A stretch of 64,000 bases of DNA from Streptomyces katrae (GCF_002028425.1 NZ_CP020042.1:3720001-3784000); one strand, 5' to 3'; shown: positions 18,523-27,984, counted from the stretch's first letter. Notes: a model not told the origin generated them from the sequence alone. A program made the numbers and translations.

Positions 18523-18810
18523 GTGGTCAGGGGCGGTCTCACAGAGGCCGCCCCGGCGGCGAACGGCGATGCCATCGCGTACCGGCAGTACTGGGCGCTG
18601 TGCACGCTGCTCACACTGCGCGACGGCCTACGCAGTGGGCATGTGGACGTGCCGGGCTCGCGCCGCTACGACAACCCAGCGGGCTATCTGTTCCAGCCCG
18701 CCCAGTAGGACGCGCACCGGGCGGAATTCTGCCGTCCGGTCGGCACGAGCCCCGACTTCTCCGAGACGCTGCCACAGGTGACGGACGAACTCGATGCGGC
18801 CTCGGCGACA
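18523..18810 (+). pseudogene. Tn3-family transposase fragment
   Basis: In-frame residues ALCTLLTLRDGLRSGHVDV, GSRRYDNPAGYLFQPAQ, then an in-frame TAG (18706-18708), then DAHRAEFC, resemble the middle of Tn3-type TnpA. Both ends are missing. It marks an old transposon insertion near the integrase end of this segment. Confidence 0.55.
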
Positions 18811-18845
18811 CGAGCCGGCCCGACAGCTGCGCGGTCGCGACCCTT

Positions 18846-18892
18846 GCATCCGTGCCACGAAGGAAGCCCAGGTCGGTGACCTGGGCCTCCTT
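18846..18892 (+). repeat. Degenerate tRNA-end scar plus CCCAGGTC hairpin next to int
   Basis: CATCCGTGCCACGA (18847-18860) resembles CATCCGCTCCACGA at the right att copy, and the following hairpin (CCCAGGTC / GACCTGGG) matches the tRNA terminator core. It lies 20 bases past the int stop, where an attachment site is expected. Confidence 0.45.
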
Positions 18893-18912
18893 CACTTTGG
18901 CACCACCAGCCT

Positions 18913-20064
18913 TCATGCTTGACGCGCAAGCCGCGGCTCGGCCGCCGCCTTCTGACGGGCTGCGCGGACCCTGGCATCGATGCCTCCGGCGACCTCCTGC
19001 TGACGTTCGTCGTCGGAGTGCTGGTAGATCATCGCGGCCTTCTCCGAGGACTGGCCGGCGCGGACCATCGTGTCCTTGAGTGTCGCGCCGGACTGCGTGG
19101 AGAGGGTGTGCCCGGTGTGGCGCAGGTCGTAGAAGCGGAAGTCCTTCGGCAGGCCGACCTTCGCTCGGGCCTTGGCCCACTTCCGGCCGAAGGACGTGCG
19201 CCGAAACGGCGCTCCCTTCTCCCCCACGAACAGCAGCCCGTCGGGCTGCTTCTCCGCGAACCAGTCGAGGTGCCGCTTAACCTCCATGTAGAGGAAGGCC
19301 GGCAGGTAGACGGTGCGGACGCTCGCCGCCGACTTGGTTTCGCCCTCGACGCGGCGGCCGGTGTTCAGCTCCGGTGCAGCCTCCGTGATCCGTACGGCGA
19401 GGGGGTCCAGGGTGACCGAGGTCCGGCGCAGGGCCGCCTGCTCCTCCGGGCGCATCGGGCCGTAGGCGCAGAAGTAGACCATCAGCCGCCAGCGCGGGCC
19501 CATCGCTTCGGCGAGGGCGTCGACCTGGGCGACGGTCGCGGTCGGACGCTCCTTGGCCTGCTCGCTACCCGCGCCCCTGATGCGGCACGGGTTGCGGCGG
19601 ATCAGCTCGTCGTCGGTCGCCGTCTCCATGGCGGCCTTCAGCAGCCGGTAGCACTTGGCGACCGTCGTTGCGCCGGTGGCGGTCAGGCGCTCGGCCCGCC
19701 AGGTGCGTACGGCCTGCGGGGTGATCTCGTCCAGGTCGAGGTCGCCGAAGCCGGGGAGGACGTGAAGACGCAGGAGCCGGCGGTACAGCTCGTCCGTGGT
19801 GGCGGCGAGGCCCCGCTCGTCGACCCACTTGAGGGCGTACTCCTCGAAGTTGACCTTGCCGACGTCGGGGTCGGTCCAGTGGTTGCGCTGGATGTCCGCC
19901 TTGGTGAGGGTGAGCCAGTCCTGCGCGTCGGTCTTCGTCGCGAAGGTCTCCGGGGCCGTACGGCGACTGCCGTCGGGCGCCCAGTAGCGTGCCTGCCAAC
20001 GACCGGACGGAAGCTGGCGGGTGGTGCCGAATTCACGCCGCCGCTGCGGCTTGCGGGCCGCCAT
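18913..20064 (-). CDS. int: Site-specific tyrosine recombinase (integrase)
   Basis: The 383-aa protein has an N-terminal arm-binding region, a core-binding SAM-like domain (residues 70-160) and a C-terminal catalytic domain. Arg205 (PMRPEEQAAL), Arg315 (YDLRHTGHT) and Tyr347 (AMIYQHSDDE) are the apparent catalytic residues; the usual His of HxLRH is Tyr. It probably catalyses integration at the tRNA-Gly 3' end. The start overlaps the excisionase stop (TGATG), the typical xis-int order of actinomycete integrative elements. Confidence 0.93.
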   Translation of the reverse strand: MAARKPQRRREFGTTRQLPSGRWQARYWAPDGSRRTAPETFATKTDAQDWLTLTKADIQRNHWTDPDVGKVNFEEYALKWVDERGLAATTDELYRRLLRLHVLPGFGDLDLDEITPQAVRTWRAERLTATGATTVAKCYRLLKAAMETATDDELIRRNPCRIRGAGSEQAKERPTATVAQVDALAEAMGPRWRLMVYFCAYGPMRPEEQAALRRTSVTLDPLAVRITEAAPELNTGRRVEGETKSAASVRTVYLPAFLYMEVKRHLDWFAEKQPDGLLFVGEKGAPFRRTSFGRKWAKARAKVGLPKDFRFYDLRHTGHTLSTQSGATLKDTMVRAGQSSEKAAMIYQHSDDERQQEVAGGIDARVRAARQKAAAEPRLARQA

Positions 20065-20282
20065 CAGGCCGCCTTCCCGAAGCGGGAGCGCGCTTCGCGG
20101 AGGGTGGGGACGGTACTCGCGTCGATGTACGCGGCCAGCACGCTCTCGGCGATGCGGACGTGCTTGCCGAGCTTGACGTAACGGATCCGGCGTTCTTGGA
20201 TCAGCCGCCGGATGAAGCGGACGCCCGTGCCGAGGCGTTCTGCTACTTCGTCGACCGTGAGCAGGCGATCGCCGGAATTCAT
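20064..20282 (-). CDS. xis: Excisionase / MerR-like helix-turn-helix protein
   Basis: A 72-aa protein of the HTH_17 type: LLTVDEVAERLGTGVRFIRRLIQERRIRYVKLGKHVRIAESVLAAYID. It overlaps int and likely directs excision. The start ATG 20282 is directly preceded by AAGGAG, which is too close to be ideal, so the exact start is uncertain. Confidence 0.82.
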   Translation of the reverse strand: MNSGDRLLTVDEVAERLGTGVRFIRRLIQERRIRYVKLGKHVRIAESVLAAYIDASTVPTLREARSRFGKAA

Positions 20283-20499
20283 CTCCTTCGCGGTGCGAGG
20301 CTTCCCTGCGATTTCCTTTCCGCCCTTCTCTCCTACTCGACCGGCGGGCAGGGTTTTCCGGGCAGGGGTTATCGGCGATCGGTGCAAGAGTTTCCTCTCA
20401 GGAAATGGACAGGAGTGTGGCAAGGAATGGTCCGGGCAGGTGCACCGGGAACACCAATGGTCTGGAGAATCCCCGGTTTGGGAAACCGGGGATCGTCGG

Positions 20500-20772
20500 C
20501 TATATTTCGCCCGCTCCAGCCGCCGACGGGTTCCCGAGGAGGGTCTGGGGCGGCGTTCCGAGGGCGGCGGCGATGGCGACGAGGTCGTCGACATCGCAGC
20601 GGCGGACGGTGCGCTCCAGACGCGAGAGCGCGGTGGAGGTCATGGGCCGGCCCAGGGCGCGGACGCGAGCGGCGAGCTGTCGCTGGGAGTAGCCGCGGGC
20701 GACACGAGTGCGCTCTATGGCCTGGGCGGCGGCGCGGCCTGCGGGTCCGATTTCAAGAGATCGCGGTGGCAT
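20500..20772 (-). CDS. XRE-family regulator of the integrative segment
   Basis: A 90-aa protein with a helix-turn-helix (RVARGYSQRQLAARVRALGRPMTSTALSRLERTVRRCDVDDLVAIAAALG). It lies upstream of xis-int in the same orientation, with 217 bases between, and is a plausible element repressor. The start is uncertain; ATG 20772 has a distant GGAG. Confidence 0.75.
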   Translation of the reverse strand: MPPRSLEIGPAGRAAAQAIERTRVARGYSQRQLAARVRALGRPMTSTALSRLERTVRRCDVDDLVAIAAALGTPPQTLLGNPSAAGAGEI

Positions 20773-21044
20773 TGGTGTGTTGTAGCTCCGCTGCGGACCT
20801 TTGGGAACCCTTTCCCTGTCTGCCGTGAGCGATGCACCGACCGTATGCGGTGATTTCGTCGACCGAGATTCCGGGTCTACGGTCATGGGGTCGAAAAAGT
20901 CTTCAGGAGTGTTAGAGCTATCTCTGGACTTCTAGGCCTGGGGTGTGGCTGTCTTGTCCACGCACTCCGGTCCCGCCGGATTTCCCGCCCCATTTCCGAG
21001 AGGTGGCCGCCAACCCGGCCGCCGGCAAAGGAGCCGCCCCCTTG

Positions 21045-21641
21045 ATGCCCAACACCCCCGACCCCGCCGCCGCGCCCACGAAGGCGCTCTGGCCGCCGGT
21101 GGCAGTCCCCGGCCAGCCTGATCCCGACCGCACCGCCCCGGAGGACGCAGTAGCCGAGCCGAAGACCACCCCCTCGCAGCGCCGCTCGGCCCCAATCGGC
21201 CCCCTCACGCAAGGGGACCAGGCGCTGGTCGACCTGGCCGCGCAGATCGAGCGGTACGTGGTGCTGCCCAGCCCCGAGGCGCTCACGGCGGTGACCTTGT
21301 GGGTAGCAGCCACGCACCTGCAGAGGGTGTGGCAGCACGCACCGCGCCTGGCGGTGGTGGGGCCTGCGAAGCGGTGCGGCAAGTCCCGTCTCCTGGACGT
21401 GATCACCGAGACCGTCCACGACCCGCTGATCACGGTGAACGCCTCGGCTGCGGCGATCTTCCGGTCGATCGGCGAGTCGGATCCGCCGACCCTGCTGGTG
21501 GACGAGGTCGACACGATCTTCGGCTCGGCGAAAGTCGCGGAGTGCGCCCCCGGCCCGGACATGGCTCCGCTGCCACGCCCGAACCGCAGCCCGCTGCAGA
21601 GGTGGCTCAGCCACAACCCGAGCAAGTGGCTGAGCCTGTGA
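21045..21641 (+). pseudogene. Truncated DUF3631-type ATPase/helicase of a mobile element
   Basis: The frame encodes a Walker A (VVGPAKRCGKSRLLD) and a Walker B (TLLVDEVDTIFG), then leaves the family after FGSAKVAE and continues in unrelated sequence to 21641. Phage- and plasmid-like elements of actinomycetes carry such proteins for replication. The C-terminal half has been lost by deletion. Confidence 0.65.
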
Positions 21642-22262
21642 AGCGGGCCATCGAACGCTCCGAGCAGCAGCCCGGCGCCACCTACGAGCAGGTGGTCGAG
21701 ATCGGGCGCACGGCCCCGCTGGTGGAGGCAGGGTCTCCCGCCGCCGCATGGAGGAAGCCGTTCGCGCCCATGGCCTGGGCGCCGGCAAGGGCCTCCTCGA
21801 AAGAGCCGAGAAAGACCTCCAGGCCGAACGCGATGCCGCCCAAGCGGACGCCGCCTAACTCCCACCACCGCTGCTCGCCCCACGGAACACACCAAGGGGC
21901 GGGCCGCTCGTCCTCCCCGCGGTCGTCGCCCTACCGCACCGCCCGCTTCCGAAGGCCCGCACGATGCACGAGCAGCACACCCTCGTCGCCAACGACCGGC
22001 AGCAGCCGGAACCGCTCACCCCGCTCCAGCTGGAGCAAGTTATCGGCTAAGACCCGCCCCAGGGGTGGCGAGAGCGGACCGGAGCCAGGGGGCACCGGTC
22101 CGCCAGACAGCGACCGAGGGCGGATCGCAGCCGAGGAGAAGTCCGCACCCCGACGCAAGCGCTCGCCGAATCGGACGGCAGCTCGATGGCCGCCGCCATC
22201 AGCGCGGCGGCCATGTCCCTCCCGGAGCAAGCAGGTGTGCCCCGGAAGCACACCCGGGTCGT
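21642..22262 (+). other. Degenerate stretch of the mobile segment
   Basis: Short open pieces remain, such as MEEAVRAHGLGAGKGLLERA (from 21748, ending 21858) and a C-terminal-looking piece ending ...PRKHTRVVQ at 22269. None is long or well started enough to call a gene. It looks like plasmid- or phage-derived sequence in decay. Confidence 0.4.
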
Positions 22263-22697
22263 TCAGTGACTGAGCAGGGCGAGAGTCCCGACGCTGATGG
22301 CGCCCCGCAGGACGTGGGCCATTTCCTCGGGCTTGAGGTCGATGCCGTCGAGGCCTTCGACGGTCAGCGGGATCTCCTCCAGTGCGTACTCGCCCCGGCC
22401 TTCGGCGCTGAACTCGGGGCCGGTACGGTCCTCGAAGGACCAGGTCGCGATGCGGGCGAGGTAGAAGAGCTGGCGCTCGTCGTCGGTCTCCATCGTGTGG
22501 AGGAGTCGGACGATGTCGGCCTTCCCCGCGATCTCCTCGTGGATCTCCCGGTGGAGAGCGGCCTCCCGGGACTCGTCGCCGGGCTCGACTCCGCCGCCCG
22601 GGAGCACCCAGTACGGGGGGATGTCGGGCTTGGTTCGGCGGATGACCAGCATCGTGTCGTCGGCGGTGACGAGGACGGCGCGGACTCGTTCCTTCAT
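22263..22697 (-). CDS. Nudix hydrolase
   Basis: A 144-aa protein with the Nudix box starting GGGVEPGDESREAALHREI and its EE pair. It would hydrolyse a nucleoside-diphosphate-linked substrate in the cytosol using Mg2+; specificity is unknown. It is the only apparently intact enzyme between two decayed stretches. Confidence 0.9.
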   Translation of the reverse strand: MKERVRAVLVTADDTMLVIRRTKPDIPPYWVLPGGGVEPGDESREAALHREIHEEIAGKADIVRLLHTMETDDERQLFYLARIATWSFEDRTGPEFSAEGRGEYALEEIPLTVEGLDGIDLKPEEMAHVLRGAISVGTLALLSH

Positions 22698-22727
22698 TTC
22701 GTTCTGTCTCCTTGCCTGTTGACGGTC

Positions 22728-22802
22728 TCAGTGCAGCAGCCAGCCGCCGTCGACGTGGACGGATTGCCCAGTGATGAACGAGGCGGAGGGGCCCACCAGG
22801 AA
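22728..22802 (-). pseudogene. C-terminal scrap of an SDR dehydrogenase
   Basis: The last 24 residues read FLVGPSASFITGQSVHVDGG then WLLH and stop, a very typical SDR C-terminus. Upstream sequence is not SDR-like, so only this tail remains. Confidence 0.55.
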
Positions 22803-22929
22803 GGTGCTGAGCGGCATGGTCGCTGTGGAGAGGACAAGGCCGGCGGCGCGACCCGGCATGCCCGGGTCGATCGCCCGCGAGCTCCGTTGGTCGATCCGCG
22901 CTAGCTCGCCCTCCGCCAACGAACGAGTG

Positions 22930-23206
22930 TCACAGCAGGTGCGGTGGCGGCACGACCAAGACCACTGCGAGGAGGCGTGGCCTCATCCGGGGGAGCGCCT
23001 GGGCCTCGAACCATCCACCGGAGGGGAGCATGTGACGGCGAGCCGTACCGGGGGTGGGGTCGCCGAGTTCGAACGGGTCAATGCCGAGGCTGGCCAGTTC
23101 GACGATCTGGTCGGCGACGGCCTTCACCTCGTCACGCACAACTTTCGGGTAGCCGGCCTCGTCCTCGGCGTGGAAGGCGTACTCCCACCCAACGGTCGTC
23201 GGTCAC
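22930..23206 (-). pseudogene. RelE-like toxin-type protein, frameshifted near its start
   Basis: GTG 23206 overlaps the upstream stop (GTGA) and starts VTDDRW; a one-base shift in GGGTGGG then leads to WEYAFHAEDEAGYPKVVRDEVKAVADQI in another frame, ending VVPPPHLL. The size and the R-x-L-V-VPPPHLL ending recall RelE/HigB-like toxins of actinomycetes. It is the last gene of a three-gene unit that appears disrupted. Confidence 0.5.
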
Positions 23207-23569
23207 CGGGCGGCCTCGTCGGCGGTTCGGAGCCCGGCCTCGGCGGCGGCGGCGGTGCGGATGCGGCTGATCTCGCCGACGATGTCTCGGGCCTCGCCGA
23301 GGTCGGTGACCTCTCCGGCGCGGGCCTCAAGCGCGTGGAGTCGGGCGGCGGTCTCCGGGTGTCGGGCAATGGCCACCTCAACGGCCCACGCCTCCGTGAA
23401 GGTGCGGAGGGAAATGGCGGAAACCTCGGCGCGCGCGGGCGGTGCTGGCCGCGCGGTCGCGGTCGAAGTCGGCAAGCAGCTGCGGGGCCACCTGGGCGAG
23501 GGCGGCGCGGACCGCCTCGGGCTGGACGGGCGGCTGCGGGACAGCGGACGGCTGGGGCGCGGTGCTCAT
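23203..23569 (-). pseudogene. DUF6247-like protein, frameshifted
   Basis: The N-terminal frame (MSTAPQPSAVPQPPVQPEAV..., LADFDRDRAA) and the C-terminal frame (EVSAISLRTFTEAWAVEVAI...) join across a CGCGCGCG run near 23430. DUF6247 proteins often pair with a RelE-like partner. The start overlaps the upstream stop (ATGA). Confidence 0.5.
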
Positions 23570-23856
23570 GCGGCTTCGGTCCCCTCCTCGTGGCCAAGTT
23601 CGCCCGCACGGTAGGCGTTGACAAGGGTGGTGACGTGCTGGCGGGACCAGCCGACGCGGCGGCCTGCCGCAGCTTTCTGCCCATAGCGGTCGGCGGAGCC
23701 GATCCGGCCCACCGTGCGATTGAGGTGCGCCTGCGCCCGCGCAAGGGCCTGCTCGGCCCGGCGGACGGCCTGGAGGGCGTCGTCCAGGTCGGCCTTCTCG
23801 ACGTCGGTCAGGGGTTCACTGGCGGCTCGCACAACCCGAGCATAAACCGTCACCAT
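23566..23856 (-). CDS. Small helix-turn-helix-like protein
   Basis: A 96-aa protein with a helical N-terminal half (LTDVEKADLDDALQAVRRAEQALARA) and AAGRRVGWSRQHVTTLVNAY, which may be a helix-turn-helix. It heads the unit that includes the two frameshifted genes, and could be the regulator or antitoxin. The gap 23857-24042 holds nothing I can identify. Confidence 0.55.
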   Translation of the reverse strand: MVTVYARVVRAASEPLTDVEKADLDDALQAVRRAEQALARAQAHLNRTVGRIGSADRYGQKAAAGRRVGWSRQHVTTLVNAYRAGELGHEEGTEAA

Positions 23857-24042
23857 GACTTGACTCTATGAGACTCTCCCGCTGGAGGACCAAGCCGAGA
23901 GAAGCGACGCACCATGAACATGGGTGGAAGCCGAACCCTGAAGCGCGCGGGCGCCGGGCGGCGCCCAGGGGTCAGGTGCGGCCCTGCCTACCCTTACCGA
24001 GCCGGTGTCAGGCTTCGTCGTTGCCCCCACCGCATCAGGCTG

Positions 24043-24969
24043 TCACAGAGCTGCCGCGTGCTCCGCGGCCATTTCGGCGAGAACCTCGCCGACCGGGCAG
24101 GGGGTGACGCCCAGAGCCTGCGTCGTGTACGAGGCGTCCAGGATGCTGGGCCGGTCGTACAGGTAGAGCATCTCCGGGAACTCCGCCATGACCGAATCGG
24201 TCCGCCCGATCTGCTCCAGCTCCTCGCGCGTCATGCGGATCAGCCTCGGCTCGGGCGCGCCGGCCGCCGTGGCCAGGCGCGCGGCCAGTTCGCGTACCGG
24301 CACCTCGGAAGTGGAGGGGACGTGCCAGGCCCGGCCCCAGGACTGCTCGCTGCCTGCCGCGGCGACGAGGGCGCGTGCCGCGTCGCCGGTGTAGGTCCAG
24401 CTGTGCGGGGCGTCCAGGTCACCCGGGTAGGCGGCGGGCGAGCCGGCCAGGACCTGCGCCCCGACCATGAGCGTGAACGGCGAGAGAGCGCCTGCGCCAA
24501 GGTAGTCGCTGGCGCGGACCTCCGTCACCCGGACCCGGCCGGCGTCGTGGGCGGCGAGAGCCTCCTCCCACATCCGGGCCCGGATCACGCCCTTGATACT
24601 GGTCGGAGCCATGGGAAGGCCTTCGGTGACAGGCCCGTCGACGGGCCCGTAGCCGTACGTGTTGCCGAGCATGACGTAGTCCGCACCGACGCCTTCGGCC
24701 GCAGCCAGCACAGCGGCGCCCAACAGCGGGAATTCAGCGGGCCAACGGTCGTACGGCGGCATCGCGCAGTTGAACACCACCGCCGCGCCACGGGTCAGCT
24801 CGACGAGCCGCGCCGTGTCGGAGGCGTCGGCGGCAACTCGTTCGATCCGCTCATGCTCCGGGCCGCTGCCGCGGCGGGTGACGAGCCGGACCCGCTCACC
24901 TGCGGCGGCCAGCAGGCGAGCGGCGGCCGATCCGGTGGCTCCGGCTCCGACAATGACATGCAAGGACAC
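24043..24969 (-). CDS. Atypical SDR / NAD(P)-binding epimerase-like protein
   Basis: The 308-aa protein has a Rossmann N-terminus (VIVGAGATGSAAARLLAAAG), a central GNTYGYGP segment and a C-terminal substrate domain, as in NAD-dependent epimerase/dehydratase relatives. The canonical YxxxK is not obvious, so it may be an atypical reductase. It is divergent from an AraC-type regulator 127 bases away. Confidence 0.78.
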   Translation of the reverse strand: MSLHVIVGAGATGSAAARLLAAAGERVRLVTRRGSGPEHERIERVAADASDTARLVELTRGAAVVFNCAMPPYDRWPAEFPLLGAAVLAAAEGVGADYVMLGNTYGYGPVDGPVTEGLPMAPTSIKGVIRARMWEEALAAHDAGRVRVTEVRASDYLGAGALSPFTLMVGAQVLAGSPAAYPGDLDAPHSWTYTGDAARALVAAAGSEQSWGRAWHVPSTSEVPVRELAARLATAAGAPEPRLIRMTREELEQIGRTDSVMAEFPEMLYLYDRPSILDASYTTQALGVTPCPVGEVLAEMAAEHAAAL

Positions 24970-25095
24970 GGGTGGCTCCTCGGTGGTGGTGGAAACAGCC
25001 GTCGGCCGGAGGCCGCGGCGACGTGCTCCCTACCTTCGGCCCCGCGTGATCCGTAAGGTAGTGGCCCGAATGCCAACCCTCCGGAGGTTCGGGCC

Positions 25096-26079
25096 ATGCA
25101 CCGCGTCGCAGTCGTCGTCGTCCCGCCGGCGACCACCTTCGACCTGTCCATTCCGGAGCTGGTGCTCGGTGAGACTGCGGTCGACGGCGCCCCCGGCTAC
25201 CAGGTGCGCATCTGCACCGCCCGGCCAGGAGCCGTCGCCACCAGCGGCAGCCTGGGCATCACGGTCTCCCACGGGCTGGAAGCCGTCGACGACGCCGACA
25301 CCGTCATCGTCACCGGTACCGCTGCCCGCGACGACGTCGACCCACGCGTCCTCGCCGCGCTGCGCCGCGCGGCGGCCGGTGGCAAGCGCATCGCATCCAT
25401 CTGCACCGGAGCCTTCGTGCTCGCCCGAGCCGGGCTGCTCGACGGGCGCCGCGCCACCACCTACTGGGCCAAGTCGGAGGAGTTCTCTCGCCGCTTCCCC
25501 GCCGTCGAGCTCCACCCCGACGTGCTGTACGTCCAGGACGGCGACATCTTCAGCTCCGCGGGCCTCTCCGCCGGCATCGACCTGTGCCTGCACCTGGTAC
25601 GCGCCGACTACGGGGCCGCGACGGCCAATGCCGTCGCCCGCCTGGTCGTGGCGGCGCCGGTGCGGCCCGGCGGTCAGGCTCAGTTCATCGAGGCGCCACT
25701 GCCGCCGGAGACCGGAACGTCACTGGCCGGGACCCGCAGTTGGGCACTGGAGCGGCTGCACGAGCCGCTGGCCCGGGCCGACCTCGCGGCCCATGCCCGC
25801 ATCAGTGTCAGAACCCTGACCCGCAGGTTCCACGCGGAAACCGGTCTCAGCCCGCTGCAGTGGCTGCTCCACCAGCGCGTGATCCGGGCCCAAGAACTTC
25901 TGGAGACAACCGATCTGCCGATGGACCGGGTCGCCCACCTCAGTGGTCTCGCCACCACCGATTCCCTGCGCCACCACCTGTCCCGGCACACCGGGCTGAC
26001 GCCCAGCGCGTATCGCGTCACGTTCACCCGGCGCCCGGCGCCCGGAGGCGACGGCGACCGTGCCACAACGGGCCAGTAG
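25096..26079 (+). CDS. GlxA-family transcriptional regulator (DJ-1/PfpI-like + AraC HTH)
   Basis: The 327-aa protein has a class I amidotransferase-like N-terminal domain (residues 1-190; ICTGAFVLARAGLLDGRRATTYW) and a C-terminal AraC double helix-turn-helix (ARISVRTLTRRFHAETGLSP..., MDRVAHLSGLATTDSLRHHL). It probably controls the divergent SDR-like gene. Confidence 0.9.
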   Translation: MHRVAVVVVPPATTFDLSIPELVLGETAVDGAPGYQVRICTARPGAVATSGSLGITVSHGLEAVDDADTVIVTGTAARDDVDPRVLAALRRAAAGGKRIASICTGAFVLARAGLLDGRRATTYWAKSEEFSRRFPAVELHPDVLYVQDGDIFSSAGLSAGIDLCLHLVRADYGAATANAVARLVVAAPVRPGGQAQFIEAPLPPETGTSLAGTRSWALERLHEPLARADLAAHARISVRTLTRRFHAETGLSPLQWLLHQRVIRAQELLETTDLPMDRVAHLSGLATTDSLRHHLSRHTGLTPSAYRVTFTRRPAPGGDGDRATTGQ

Positions 26080-26187
26080 GGGCGGTAAACAGCGGTCGAC
26101 AAGGGGTCCGGCGAAGCAGTCAGGACGACGTCATCGGCGCACGTTCCCGCAGGTCAGACGCTATGCGTGTGCCCAAGTGCCGGGCGA

Positions 26188-26229
26188 TTCCCAAGCTTAT
26201 AGCGCGGGTTCGATTCCCGTCATCCGCTC
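26188..26229 (+). repeat. attR-like 42-bp copy of the tRNA-Gly 3' half
   Basis: Identical to 8487-8528 over 42 bases but lacking the 5' half of a tRNA. The following bases also resemble the region downstream of the true tRNA (a weaker CCCAGGTCAGCG hairpin, then CTAGACCT), suggesting this was the original chromosomal 3' flank. It marks the right end of the island. Confidence 0.88.
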
Positions 26230-26342
26230 CACGACAAAGCCCCAGGTCAGCGGCGTGGGCTTTTGTGTTGCCTAGACCTCTGCACCCCTCACGTGCCAGT
26301 CAGCGGCCACGTCGGGCGCCAACACGGGCCACGTTACTTCGG

Positions 26343-26786
26343 TCATGAAGGGCCACCGGGAATCACGCCGAGCTGCCGCATCTGCGAGAAGACGTCGACG
26401 ACCCCCCAGATCTCGGCGATCCGGCCTTCCGTGTAGCGGAAGATGAAGATCTCGCTGTAGGTGACGGCCTTTCCGGTTGGCGGGAGGCCCCTGTACTCGC
26501 CCTGGTGGGTCCCGGTGACCGTGTTCCTGAACACGACCTTGTCCCCTTCGGCGATCACGTCCTCGACCGCGACATGAAGGTCGGGGAACGCGCGAAGGAG
26601 CACTGTCCACACTTGCTTGAGTGCCTGCACCCCCGTCACACCCACCGGCACCGGCGCGTGGAACAGCACGTCCGGTTCGACGACCTCGTCGATCGTCTTC
26701 GAGATGAGCTCCACATCGCCGGTGTTCAAGGTGTCGTGGAAGCGGCTGAACGCCGCTCTGTTGGTTGTTGCCTGGGATGTCGGCAT
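26343..26786 (-). CDS. SnoaL-like polyketide cyclase-family protein
   Basis: A 147-aa NTF2-fold protein (FSRFHDTLNTGDVELISKTIDE, DVLFHAPVPVG, FPDLHVAVEDVIAEGDKV, RYTEGRIAEIWGVVD), like SnoaL-type ester cyclases and related small-molecule-binding proteins. AGGAG lies seven bases before the ATG. It is in the same direction as the flavoprotein gene upstream, 56 bases away. Confidence 0.85.
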   Translation of the reverse strand: MPTSQATTNRAAFSRFHDTLNTGDVELISKTIDEVVEPDVLFHAPVPVGVTGVQALKQVWTVLLRAFPDLHVAVEDVIAEGDKVVFRNTVTGTHQGEYRGLPPTGKAVTYSEIFIFRYTEGRIAEIWGVVDVFSQMRQLGVIPGGPS

Positions 26787-26842
26787 GCGACTTCTCCTGG
26801 GTTTGAGAGGGGATGATGTCCGGGCCCGCCCGGGCCCTGTGT

Positions 26843-27901
26843 TCAGGCGCCGGTGCCCGTGCGGGCGCCGTACTTCCCGCCGCGGGACGCCAGCTCCTTG
26901 ATCACGACCGCGGTGCGCCCGGTGACGTAGGCCCGCCGGAGGGTGTCGTCGGGGCGGGTGAACTGGCCCACCGCGTTCTTTCGTCCGAGCGTGACCGCCC
27001 GAGCGACGTAACGAAGGGCGTACGGCTCGGGCTTGCGGCCCTCGCTCAGGCGGGCCAGGGTGTTGGCCGCGTGAGCGGCCTGCGGCGTGGCGAGCGCGCA
27101 GGCGAATCGGGCTCCGGGTACTGCCGCGCAGTCGCCCACGACGAAGATCCGTTCGTCGTCGACGCTGCGCAGGTACTCGTCCACGAGCGCACGGCCTTCC
27201 GAGTCGACCTTGAGACCACTGCGTGCCGCAAGGTCGGGGACGCCCGACACGATCGCCCACAGGGTGAGGTCGGAGGCGAACGCCGCTCCCGACCGAAGGT
27301 GCACGATGCCGCCGACGACCTCGGTGACGCCGTCGTCCACGACATCGACCTTCAGCCGTACCAGTCCGGACCGGACCCGCTGGTACGCCCGGTGTGAGAA
27401 GCCCCCGGCGACCGCCGAACCGACGATCCGCACCCGCAAGTCGGGCCGCGCCTCGGCCACCTCGGCCGCTGTCTCGATACCCGTCGCGCCGCCCCCGATC
27501 ACCGTGACCGTGTTGCCCGCGGGAAGTGCGGCGAGCGCCGCGCGCGCCTGTTCTGCCCCCTCCCAGGTGCCCACCGGGACCGATCCCGGCATCGGCTGCA
27601 CCGTGCTGCCCACGGCGAGGAACGCGTAGTCGAAGTCGAGGCTCGTGCCGTCGTCGAGCGCGACGCTGCCGTCGCCGATCTTGTCGACGGCAGCCACCCG
27701 CGAGGTGATCCCGTCGCGCAGCATCGAAGTGAGGGGAGCCGCGGCGACGGCGGTCCCCGCAACCTGCTGGTGCAGCCGTACCCGCTCCACGAAGTGGGGG
27801 CGCGGGTTGATCACCGCGATCTCGGCGGCCTTCACCTTCTTGGCGAGCCGGTTCGCCGCGAGCAGGCCCGCGTATCCGGCGCCCACCACTACAACCTTCA
27901 T
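26843..27901 (-). CDS. NAD(P)/FAD-dependent oxidoreductase (NDH-2-like)
   Basis: A 352-aa flavoprotein with FAD motif VVVGAGYAGLLAANRL, NAD motif VTVIGGGATGIETAAEV and the late FAD motif IFVVGDCAAVPG. Such enzymes oxidise NAD(P)H at the membrane face or reduce small carriers. ATG 27901 follows AGGAGG. It is divergent from a broken ECF sigma gene; intact pairs of this type are common in Streptomyces. Confidence 0.9.
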   Translation of the reverse strand: MKVVVVGAGYAGLLAANRLAKKVKAAEIAVINPRPHFVERVRLHQQVAGTAVAAAPLTSMLRDGITSRVAAVDKIGDGSVALDDGTSLDFDYAFLAVGSTVQPMPGSVPVGTWEGAEQARAALAALPAGNTVTVIGGGATGIETAAEVAEARPDLRVRIVGSAVAGGFSHRAYQRVRSGLVRLKVDVVDDGVTEVVGGIVHLRSGAAFASDLTLWAIVSGVPDLAARSGLKVDSEGRALVDEYLRSVDDERIFVVGDCAAVPGARFACALATPQAAHAANTLARLSEGRKPEPYALRYVARAVTLGRKNAVGQFTRPDDTLRRAYVTGRTAVVIKELASRGGKYGARTGTGA

Positions 27902-27984
27902 GTCGGCCTCCTGTCGGTGTGACTGGTCGGACATGAGATGCCGGCGGGCCGAATCCTGTGACACCCCTTCGACGTGGCGCGCGT

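Noticed and set aside
26188..26229. Second tRNA-Gly gene
   Set aside because: Only the 3' half is present; there is no acceptor 5' strand or D arm, so it is an attachment-site copy.
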